From the NCBI GenBank assembly GCA_003864495.1, contig ML133427.1:2189247-2253246 (forward strand): a stretch of DNA of 64,000 nucleotides, given 5' to 3'. Under the pieces are notes generated by a model. It saw nothing but the letters and a program-made list of their open reading frames with translations. It had not been told where the DNA came from and did not search any database. The stretch is from Nemopilema nomurai (Eukaryota; Cnidaria; Scyphozoa; Rhizostomeae; Rhizostomatidae). The position numbers were made by a program, and so were the translations under genes. How positions within the stretch are numbered: position 1 is the stretch's first letter; each line of letters begins with the position of its first letter. Shown one piece after another: positions 1 through 10,473 of this stretch.

Positions 1-3000
1 GGTTACCTGTATTTCCAGATCAAACATGATTGCTGTAAATAATTACACGGCGGTTGAAATTTACCCGTAGAAGCCTTCACAATTCGGAGTTTATTTATTA
101 TTAAACAGTTCAGAAATTGTGCTCTACAGCACGCTTAAAGCGTATTTTGGAGGCGATCTCAGACATTATGGGGGTCTCTAATCTTGCTTAAACTCCATTC
201 TACTCGCAAACCTTGGTAAATTCTCTCTCTTACAATGTTTCTACGGAAGCGCTGGAGAAGGCCGAAATAAGAAAATCATTTAGGGCAACCAAAATAATAA
301 CAAGCATACCGATAAACTTTCACAGGTTTGTTCCAACTTCAATATTCTGTTCAGGTAATCTTTCTCGCGGTCAAAGATGACCCTTCACTCTTGAATTTCA
401 GCTCTTTCGATTCCTTGAAAGTCACTTCTCAACTCCTCGATGGCGTTCGCAAAATCTTCTGATGCGACGTGTGTTCGGACGAATGAGTTCGTATCTCTGG
501 TGACGACAGTAGTCACGCGGACGGGACTCGTAGCCCATTGGCTCGCACCCACTAAGGACCCGGTTTCATTGGTTATCTTCAGTCAGGTGGTCAAGACAGA
601 CCTTTTCGATCACAATAGACAAATAGGTCTATACTAGACCAAACAGGCTGTCAAACAGGTTTTGCCGGATTTTGCATTTTCTAGGATATGTTTACATTTC
701 ACAAATTTCATGGAATGGAGTAACTATTGATAATCTATTCATTTCAATATTATTGCTGATTAAATTCTGAATTGATCTAAAAAGTATTTCAAGTGCCTAA
801 TAAAAGAGGGGTTCGGAATGTGTTTTGGGGGTCGGAAACCTATGGAAAATCTAATAAGCGAGGGTGTTGGCTCAGTAAGTCTTCCCTCAAAGTCTTCAGT
901 GAAAGTTTTATTTAATCGAGTACAAATAAGTTTCCATTGTGTGTTGGTTATCATTTTCAATAATAAACATTGTAAAAGAGGGATAAATTTGTGATTTACT
1001 TAGGCATCTAAGAGTACATTATTTCTGAATAGAAAAATTTCCTCGTTCCTGCTTTCGAAACTTTGCTTTTGAATGGAAATCACTGTTCTTGAATTGATCA
1101 CGCTTAGTTGAAGTGTTATTCCAACATTAGGGTCACACAGCCGAATGAATTACAACATGCTACTTTCTCCGAGGAAGAACAGATTGAGGCCACGAAAATA
1201 AGACACAGTAAAAAATTTACCCAGGCTAGACGATAAAAGCTCCCCAGAACAAAACTAAAGCCAGGACGAAAAGAGGTCGTGACAATCGCGGGGTTGATAT
1301 CTAGGGCAAAGCATTTCTTTGTAACTTTGCCCCCACCTTTCTATTATTACTCGAAGTAAACATTTTCAGTACATGGATACAATGCAATAACTGTATATTT
1401 CGTTGCCCTTTTTTTAAACGACACAAGTCCTGACTTTGTAATCGAAAGAAGTCGAAGCCCATCCCATCTCGGCCCCTTTTGAGATAATTTTGACTTAAGC
1501 TGTAAATTAACTCGTGTTTTAAATACTTTTACTTTTGATTACGACAAGATTTAAAAGAATAGGATTCTATTTCTCAAAAGCTGTTTACGATCTGCACCAA
1601 AGTTTTTGATATAAGATAAAAAAAATTTCCGAAAATTTGGCGAACTAATACCAATTTTTTGCGAGAAGATGCATGCATGTTCCTTCGTTGAACTTCTAGT
1701 TTACACTACAGCCTTTATAAAAAGCGATGCTATCAACTTTTTCTTAGACCGAAGGGTTTCTAAAAAAGCCTTGCTTCTTATAACGCTGTTTACCCTGCCT
1801 TCGGAGTGATCGCATGCGATAAAATTCGTTTTCGTCGCTATGCTCTACCCCGTATTATGTCTATTACGTAATTGGTCGTAGAAGACTTCCTGTGTCTCTT
1901 ATGCCCATGGAACAACAGCGATCTGCATTACGTAGCATGAAGTTCTATTGTTTAGAATTCGCTTTTGGATTATCATGCAGAGAATTGAATATTCTTTTAT
2001 TTTCTAGAACTCTGCATGAATCAAGCAGCTTTGAATGCGACAGCCTTTTGAGGCTAGAAGACATGCACGTCGAATGGAGTTCGAGAAGTAACGACTTCGA
2101 CAAACAGCTCAGCAAAGATTGCTAGATTGAACAATTTCGTGGCTCATAAATCCTCTTCATATTTTCTAAATGCAAGAGGGAATAATTAGCATCAACATAT
2201 CGAGAAACGACAAAACAAAAAGCTAGTTAAAACCTGTTTCACTTGACTATGTGTGCACTGTAGGAAACAAAGCTTTTGAGTGTTGAACTCTCGTACGATG
2301 GAGCCCGAGAAAACGAATCGGCCTAATGAGACCGGATCTTCAGAAAATGAGGAATGCGAATGAGGAAAGTGAGCCCAGATGAATACGGATCTCTTTTCAG
2401 TCGACCAGGTGTAAACAGGACCTAAATCTAAGGGGAATTGGGTACTGCATATCAGAATGAAATTAGCACCAAAACTAGTCATGAACACCTGCCCGTATCT
2501 CTGTGAATTGATGTTTGGTTGGTCAACATTTGCACCATGAACCAAGTTGTGGTCACAAAAATGCCTAGTTGTTTAATGTACTAGCTGACCGACTCATTCT
2601 GAATTCTTTTATTATAAGAGTTTAGTGTAATTTTGTTAGAATTGTCTATCTTTCTCGAAGCTTCAGCAACAAAGATGTATAGAAATGAATCGGGGCTTTT
2701 TAGATGCACGTTTTATAAGACCAATACCAGCTCAAAGCGATAAGTTCAATAAGAATGATTTCAGATAGTGGTAGTGCAATGAATGTAGCTTGTAATCAAT
2801 CTATGTGTCATCGCCTCTGTATCATGTTTGTAGTATGCTGCTGTCACTGTGCTGTGTACTCTGGGTTGTTGATTGATCGTCGATTCTAAAAGACTGAACA
2901 CTCCAAGAACAGGCTGAACACCCCAAGAACACCCTCTTTTAGAAACGAGGGTTGATTGATGGTAACTAGATTCGTGTTTATAACTAAACGTATTGAGGAT

Positions 3001-3060
3001 GTAAGGCAGTGTTGATTCGAACGACGAGGAATACAGGCGTATAAATAAACCAGTGTCTCT
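1..3060. other. AT-rich stretch without recognisable gene
   Basis: Open frames here are short, none carries a family motif I recognise, and no convincing chain of splice sites was found. A short imperfect inverted pair built on gttgattgat occurs around 2867-2965. I treat this as intergenic or intronic sequence of a gene whose coding exons I cannot see. Confidence 0.4.
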
Positions 3061-3074
3061 TATTTGTGTATACG

Positions 3075-3322
3075 CTACAGTAGATTGGCATCCAATTCTT
3101 TACGTGATTCTGTAGAAGCTAACGCCTTTCTCCGTTTACACGATTCACGTCTTTTGTTTTTCGACGCCCAAGTGATAAGAATCGTCTCCAATGCCTCCAG
3201 TACCTGAAGTTTAACCACCTTTTTGATAAGACGCTGCTTGTTGTTCTGAAGCTTATTGTCCAATTTTCATAATGGGCGCCGTGGAAAATTTCAAACCTGC
3301 CAAGTTTCAAACCCTGCTCCAT
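3075..3322 (-). pseudogene. possible Copia-like gag relic
   Basis: Two overlapping minus-strand frames read like the start of a Copia-type gag: one frame gives a segment with HGAHYENW, which resembles the G-x-N-Y-x-x-W pattern of that family, and the other frame continues with a Lys/Arg-rich stretch ending in KRRKALAS. Reading across both frames requires a frameshift, so any element is dead. No LTR, primer-binding site or pol segment was found next to it. The resemblance is weak and could be chance. Confidence 0.22.
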
Positions 3323-3715
3323 AAAAAAGAATCAAATAGTTGGCACATAATTAACCACACGTTAAATTTATGAAATATTATCGAGGTATAATTGAATATA
3401 TCATAGAGGGTTGTAGGGACGCAAATTGATTTCATCATAAGGGGGCTGTAAGTTCAACGGACTGCGATTTTTCGATGGGAGTCCAACTTTTTGCACAAAA
3501 TACTTGGTCCTAAATCTTATTCTCAATATTTAGTCTAAATCAAAAAATGTCATTTTATCAGCATTAATTTTCTGAGCTACTAGTAATTTATCGCAGGATG
3601 ATGCCAATGGAAGACAACAGCTCTTACAGCATCAGATCACCTTTAATAAATGGAGTGAAAGTCACAGTTGCTTATAGAGCAGGCAAAGCAATTTCGTCTA
3701 GTGTTTACTTTTCGG

Positions 3716-3970
3716 CGAACAAGTGCTTTGCGGTACAAAACTTCACAATGGCTAGAAAAAGAGAAACTAGTTTTTGCATACTTAAAGTACTTTATTCGTC
3801 CGACACTCCTCAGAGTATGCAAATGTCGGATGATAACCAAAAACTGACCGAATAAATAGCCAGATGCGGATCGAAAACACTAGAGGGTGAAAAGCAGAGC
3901 GCGTGATTGGTTATAATTGACCAATCAGCGTTACTTAACAACTAACTTTAGAAGACCCCAAGGGAAGGTT
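3716..3970. repeat. dispersed repeat, copy 1
   Basis: This stretch is closely matched, with scattered substitutions, by 27394-27645. Shared landmarks include acttcacaat, cgtccgacactcctcagagt, gaccgaataaatagccagat and cgcgtgattggttataattg. The plus-strand open frame at 3598-3855 runs through the repeat and I do not consider it a gene. The right half of the palindrome seen in copy 2 is missing here. Confidence 0.75.
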
Positions 3971-5048
3971 CACTTTTCTTATTTTGCACATCATTAGTGG
4001 TATCATAATCTTTGCTGGTGTTTCATATGCCTCGCTTGATAACATAGTCAAACATTTTCATAATTACCATTTTTAGTTTTAAACAAATTTATGTTGTATG
4101 ACGCCACTTAGCCTAGTTCATCCTACCTTTTGTCAAACAATTTTCGTAATCTTTATGTACAGATAATTTCAGGTTCCATTCGCACATAAATACAAGCAGT
4201 GTTGCCATACATTATCACAAGATTTCGTCCCAAGATCATGGGGTATTCTAAATGTGTTGGGATAGCAAAAAAACGTAGGACTTTTTTGGATCGGTTAAAC
4301 CTGGCGTCAGAGGCAAAAACATGTGTTTCAAAAGCAATAAACCATTTCGAAAGGGCTAAATAGATTTATAGTTTTAGGATAAAATAGATTGAAAATTATT
4401 TATTGACGCATTGTGGTATTTTTCCTTATCCCCCTGATGCAATAAAGAAAAACAAGAGGTCTGCAGAAAATTTAAGAGATGTAACAACAAAGCTAATTAA
4501 GTAGGCTACATAATCGGGATGAAATTTAGTTTTTTAGCCGCTATATATATGCTTAAAAAATCTTGGAATTATTCAAGAAAAACCATTGCATTTTGAGACT
4601 TTTGGAGCCTCGTAATGAAGTTGGTGATGGAGGCCTCGTCACTCGTGGTGTGGCTTCGGTTAGGTTTGGGCCTAGTGTTATTTTATTCAGGGGCGCAACT
4701 AGGATATTTTAAGGGCAGGGGTTTCGTGGTAGAAATGGGGCATAAAGACATTGGATTTCCATTAAAATAGGGCAAAATTCACTTCCCTGCCAAAAAGGGC
4801 AGGGGTTCTAGATTATGAGCGCTTAGTCTTAACCGTGAAAGGCATCGTCTTTTATTAAAGTCTTTGACAATTTCAAGATAGGATTCGAATTTGAAAACCG
4901 TTTTAACTTGAGCATATGTACATAATTTCTTGTTTAGTACAACGTGCATTTAAGCTTTTCATCATTTCACTCGCAAAATGACTTCTAACCTTAAGCCCAA
5001 TCTCCACTAGGCGGAAAATTATCGCGCCACGAAAAGTAGGGTCATTTT

Positions 5049-6280
5049 CTACTTTTCGACGACTCTAGTCCACATTTTCTGCCGCGACAATTTCAAATAG
5101 CCGATTAGATCGAAGGATAGTGAAGGTAGGGCTTTAGATTTGATCGCAGTAGTGTTATCGTAGTTACTGATTCCATATCTGGTTTTCAATTTGTGGGCTT
5201 TCGATACCCAGTTGGGGGAGCCATTGTTTGTGCCCTTCGAGAGCGCTTCAAATGATTTGCAAACGTACCTATCTGGTTCCAAATCAAGAAGGGACTCAAG
5301 CCTGAGCAAGAATTTTAAGATGTCTATGTGCCTGCTTCACTGAATGGAAATTCTGCCTAATTCAGCATAAATAGCCTCAGTGCAAGTAGAAGATTTAACT
5401 CCAAATATGTATTTACAAGCATGCTTTACCAGCTTTTTGCTTGACCATTTCAGTATGCTCGTTATAAGAAGCATTTGACTTAAAAGTGACACCAAGATAC
5501 TTGTAAGAATCACATTCTGAAATAGCATTATCTCCCAAGTACCATTTCTTCTTTGCTTTAGACTTCCGCTTGTTCTTTTTAAACATCATAATTTTGGTTT
5601 GGTTTACATTAACTTCCATGTGAACTTCAGTTGTGAAAACATTTAACTTATCTAGTTGGGACTGGAGATCCTCTGCTGTTTCGGATAAAAGTACAAGATC
5701 ATCAGCATGCATCAAAGCATGAAAAACGTTTCGTCCAAGCTGAACACCCTTTGTATTTAAACAAATCGTATCATTCAAGTTATTCAAAAACATTGCAAAA
5801 AGTATCGGGCTCAAATAACAGCCTTTCCTTACACCACGGTTGCAACCAAAGAAACTTATAAGCCCATCATTTGCTCTAGCACATGATTTGACTTTACGAT
5901 AAAGTGTTGTAATTATTTTATGAAATTTACCGGAGACACCAAAATCGAGTAGCTTTTCAATCAATGTGTGATTAACAGAGTCAAATGCCTTTTTCGAAAT
6001 CTACAAAGCATACGTGAAGTGTTGACTTTCTCTCCAAAATTTATTCTATTATGAAGTTTAATGTAAAATAATGATCAGAAGTTCGATGCCCTTTTCGGTA
6101 AGCAATCTGGTTTTCGTTTAAAAGTTTTGTAACCATCCAATACTTCAATAAGTCTAACGACAAGGAGACCAAGAAACAGTTTGCCAAAAATACTAAGAAG
6201 GGTGATACCCCTATAATTACCGAGATCAGATTTACCTTTTAATAAAAGCGGGTTGCTCGCTAAAGAATGGAAATGAATCT
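5049..6280 (-). pseudogene. non-LTR retrotransposon reverse transcriptase, broken
   Basis: The minus strand encodes a LINE-type reverse transcriptase. The clearest part is 5413-5964, which contains GVRKGCYLSPILFAMFLN (palm region) and HADDLVLLSE, the catalytic box with His in place of the usual Tyr of YADD, followed by a Lys-rich segment and YKYLGVTF, typical of LINE ORF2. The frame is lost on both sides: a segment with FVDFEKAFDSVNH lies upstream (about 5965-6030) in another frame, and downstream pieces at 5337-5412 and 5049-5309 are again in different frames. There is no endonuclease domain and no poly-A tail that I can place. It is a dead 5'-truncated copy. Confidence 0.85.
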
Positions 6281-9200
6281 GGTGGTGGCCAAGAGGCCTT
6301 TCCTAAATTGTAAGGTTCGTCTCCATAAGAAAATATTTGATTACTGAGGTATCAACAAGAATTCTTCTTAATTCAAATTAATACTTTTATCCAAATAATA
6401 ACGTCAAAACTGTATTGTTCTTGCAAATCCAAAAAGGTTTGCTTATGAAATATATTTACAAAAAAGCTATAACAAAGTAAATCAGAGCAGGTCTCTTACG
6501 AAAATTGCGCTTAGATATGAAGATGTGAATCAAAGCTGTTTGAAAGTAATACAATATGGGACCGTATCACCTGAAAGTACGAAGGCGCCAACTATACACG
6601 TAAGCAAATTTAGCCAACAGGGAATGGACGTATGAGAACAGTACAGACAATTAAAGGTTGCTTGGTTTTCATTTTCTAAGTTTAACTGAAGGGTAGGCTA
6701 AAGGCAGACAGGCCCTTTTTATAAAATCACATAAACAATGGGAGCATCGCCTTGATTACTCGTGCAAGTTGAACTGTTGATTATATACCACGGCTCTCAT
6801 AAGACTACAACGGTATCTCCGATGGTCTAGGCCAAATTACGCGGCTCCCGAACTGTGCATATTCTAATACGTGTTCTTCGAGGTGCCAAAAGAGGCTATT
6901 CTAATATGAAGGGCGACTATAGGGCTATCAAGATTCAACACAACATTGTTCCACGTGAACTTTTCTGCACGTAGCGTGCTTGCAGGCGTACGTTCACTTT
7001 GGACAGCAAATGCAATGGTTCAACACGTCTCGGGCGGCGAGTTGATCAGATTTTGACAGTGAAAACAACAGCAGACCTGTTGGACGGTGATTTTGGGGGC
7101 ACTATGGCAGATCCCCGGTGGAGTCTGAAAGAGATTGAGACGTTATTTAGTGGCGTGAGCTAATAACAATGGTTACTTGTTTGCTTATCATAACGACGGT
7201 TGCAGAAAAATCTTCGTTTTCAGGGGGTTATGATGACGAGGATGATGATTAGGGGTTATGATGTCGACGAAAAGGATGTTGATTAGATTTATGGTTTCGA
7301 ATACGGAGTCAGGGAACTTTCTGCCACACTACTTTATATAGATGTGGGTAGACAGGATACGCAGACAAAGTGACATGCAGCATATGAAATATTTTGTCGT
7401 ATAACGTGATCTAAAGTTCAGCATTGAGGGGGCACAGGGGGCTAAATTTTAATGTCCAAAATCTAAACGGGTAAAGCTCTAAAGCTTTATGAACGTCCAG
7501 TTACCGTCTTGATTATAAGAGTCGAATACAGTAACGGCGCCACCGGGGGAACTGGGGGACGTGTTCCCGCCACGATCGATTATGTAATTTGTCTAAGTCC
7601 GAGGACAAATTATGGGGGAGGGGTTGTGACCTTTGCAACGTGCTTTACAAAGTGCTTTTGAAACTGCTACTTTGGATTTTGTAAAATTACTTGATGACAA
7701 CACGACAGAATTAAAAAACCACAAAAATATTTTGAACACAAAGACCAGCAACTAAAGTGCAGAAACACCTGGTCAAGCACGAATGCCATTTTCACTTGAA
7801 CTACAGTTCAAACCGTTCAAAAAATGGCCTCAGACCTTCAAGCATTTTTGCTAACTTCCACTGTGCAACACAATAGCATGACCTTTATTAGGAAAAGGGC
7901 ACGAATGGATAAAAACAGGGTCAGAAGAAAGGTCTTTTTGATCGTCATTCTAAACGGGATCAACAGTCCCGTGTTCAAAATTCTACGACTTCGCAATTTA
8001 AAATATGTCAATCTCTAACCACCAAAGAAGGAAGATTTTTCACACATCAAAGCTGTGGCTTGCTGACCTTTATCCGTTTCCCTAAAAATTTCTTTACATG
8101 GCTTATTATTTAATTATGCACACTTGATTTACTCACATGAAAGGATGGCTGTTAGGTTGCAGATAAATTTGTTTCAAACATTTGACTGTTCTGCAGTTAT
8201 AGGTTTGTTTTCACCATGAGGACAAGAAAATGAATGAAAAGTGCTTGGCCTATTCTCACTCGAGCACTGCGTCCAGAGAGCGGGTTGGTGATTGTGTTGC
8301 GTCACAGGCTGAACTTTCAACACAGACAGGTTTGGTTGGAACGATACGCCAGTTAAACCCAAAGCTAAATCAATTGACTGAGGAAATTTGGAGTATATAT
8401 CAATTAATACATAATCCGAGAAATGTTAATACCATTGTCTTATTTACGGACTTATTTTCTAACTAGTAGGAATATTTTCCAGTCTGACTGGATTTTCTGA
8501 GAGCAGTTCAAAACAAAACAGGATTCACACATAAATAATGAAAAAATTATTTCGCTGTAAACATCGTTTCAACACACTGAAAGTCCGGTTCAGCTCAAAG
8601 GCCCAATTTCTCGACATCCCTCTCACAACAACTTGAGGCGATCCACTATCACGTGAACTACTGCCATTGTGGGGGCTTAAAATGGAATCGGTTTTGACCC
8701 ATCATAACACGTTCATTCAATGCTAAAAATCCTTCGTCGAGAGATTATCAAGCACTTCCAATTCTAATGCAGAAATGAACTAACAAAACAGAAACGTAAC
8801 ATCACCCACGAGTCACATGGTCTCCAAGTTCATGAGAGGTTCAGAGTCGATACGCAATGGTCCCGTCATTAAGCGCCTAGTCAGGGGTGCAAGCATTTAC
8901 TATTGTTCAAAAATTGGCCACCGCTTTAGCAAAAACTATATTTGCAATGTTACGACCGATCTCTTGCAATCATGACAAATAACGAGGCATTTGAATTACC
9001 TCTTCTGATCAACCATGTTCTGTTAAGTGTTTGCTGTCGATAAGGGTGCTCATCAAAAGCGTCCCAAACCTTTTGTGACAATTAACCTACCGGGACCTGA
9101 AACGATGCAAGGGCTTTGAAAGTTAAAGCCTCTGAGACGCTGTAATTGGCTGAGTCAAGGCTTCAGGGAGGGCTGGCCGTTCCATTCGGGTCAGTGGGAA

Positions 9201-9340
9201 AGCAATGGCAAATACAGAAATGATGCAAATGGGGTTACCGGGATGATGGTGGCGAGTAAACTGGTTGTTCCAACGGGATCATCTTGCACAGCATTGGTTG
9301 GCCTAAAAAAAAGCAAATGTTTCGTACTACAAAACGTAGA
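6281..9340. other. no gene recognised
   Basis: Only short open frames without motifs. A local GATGA-type repeat lies near 7228-7280. Nothing here could be supported as coding or as a known element. Confidence 0.4.
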
Positions 9341-9439
9341 CATGAATAATTATGTTCCCGCTGTTTCGTGATATTTTGAAAAATAGAAAAAAGCAGAAAG
9401 GTAGAAATTCGACTCGGAGCTCGTGAACAAGTAAAACTG

Positions 9440-9560
9440 AAAGCGCATTGTTCTTGCTGGGTCTGTAATCCCGGAGATCAACCATAGATCACGTGCTTTT
9501 TCATCACGTGCCAGAAGATTCAAGCTTGACAAGTTCGTCTTTCCAGATCCTGTGTACGAT
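9440..9560 (-). other. open frame, possible exon of unknown gene
   Basis: The minus strand has an acceptor-like ACACAG followed by an open frame whose middle reads NLLARDEKARDLWLISG. This loosely resembles the last strand and helix of a phospholipase C-type PH domain (pattern D-L-x-A-x-D-x-x-x-R-D-L-W-x-x-G-L). No other PLC piece was found nearby, so the family call is a guess. It lies downstream of POLDIP3 on the same strand. Confidence 0.2.
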
Positions 9561-9732
9561 CTTGAAGGGAAACCTGCATCCACTTCATACGTCATACCAG
9601 TGATAGCCGTCAAATGTCAACTCCTTTTCAACCATTGATTCAGGAAAAAATCTTTAATCCAAACTTCTTTCTCGTGATTGTGGGATTAACAAAAGCCGGC
9701 CATTTTCTAAATCTGCTGTCTTACCAGAAACA

Positions 9733-9999
9733 TCAATAAACCTCATTCGGGTCAAATGATAGATTGTATATAAACGTTCCCTTTCCCAGGAGGTGCGTAA
9801 CATGATGGTTTAAAGCATCCCGCATTTTACTTCTGATATCAAAAAGACGTGGGTCTTTTTCAGGTATATTCAGAAGTGTACGTTGTTGTTGTTGCTGCTT
9901 TATGCCGACCTGACTGGTCTTGTTTCTTAGGACCAGCGTCCAGAAAGAGAGCGCCATTTTGACGTTGTTCCACGCCCCACAATCCACACAAATAAGCAT
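9733..9999 (-). CDS. hypothetical small ORF
   Basis: An 88-codon minus-strand frame with an internal ATG that would give about 74 residues, a run of five Gln, and a helical basic C-terminal half containing DPRLFDIRSKMRDAL. A good donor (CTG|GTAAG) lies just past the stop at about 9722, so this could also be a 5' non-coding exon. I do not recognise the protein and it may not be expressed. It is 3' of POLDIP3 on the same strand. Confidence 0.25.
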   Translation of the reverse strand: MLICVDCGAWNNVKMALSFWTLVLRNKTSQVGIKQQQQQRTLLNIPEKDPRLFDIRSKMRDALNHHVTHLLGKGTFIYNLSFDPNEVY

Positions 10000-10314
10000 T
10001 GCTTAGCAACTATGTAATTGTGAAATCCAACCAGTAGAAATTATTTGAATAATAAAGCCACTAGCAAACATGTCTAGAAACAAACATGATAAAAAACTCT
10101 TATATCCCCGAATTTTCTGTGATGCCCCCTCGCCCCAGGTTTCTTAAGGCTAGAATCGCTCCTGCAACCTTCTTGTCTTTCGGGCAATATTTTGATGTTT
10201 TTCCTGTATTGATAATTGGATTGGATTGATAAAAATCCACCAGTTTATGGAACAGCTGCCTGATAAATAACTTGCATTAGGATCAAATGATAGGTTGAGG
10301 TAAATTAGTTTGAG

Positions 10315-10473
10315 CTATGGAGCTACTAGCAAACATGTCCTACCGTCAAGATTACGACCATGGTACTTCTTGTAAGCAGCAACTGCATGTTCCGGGTGAT
10401 AGTAAACGACTTCTGCTACTCCGTGCCGCGTCAGACGAGCACTCTTCAATGGGGCCACTGCCGAGAACAGTTC
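10315..10473 (-). CDS. POLDIP3: POLDIP3 exon 4 (rest of RRM, provisional 3' end)
   Basis: Acceptor TTTGCAG, then 43 codons to LDG at 10344, where a donor GTAGGA occurs at the position where the human gene also has an RRM boundary. Without splicing the frame reads GRTCLLVAP and stops at 10315, which would serve as the final RRM strand. A possible alternative last exon begins near 10213 (acceptor AATACAG, correct phase, 36 codons) but shows no clear similarity. Confidence 0.7.
   Translation of the reverse strand, partial: ELFSAVAPLKSARLTRHGVAEVVYYHPEHAVAAYKKYHGRNLDGRTCLLVAP

Noticed and set aside
3598..3855. 85-codon plus frame at 3598-3855
   Set aside because: Most of it lies in a dispersed repeat that has another copy in an intron.
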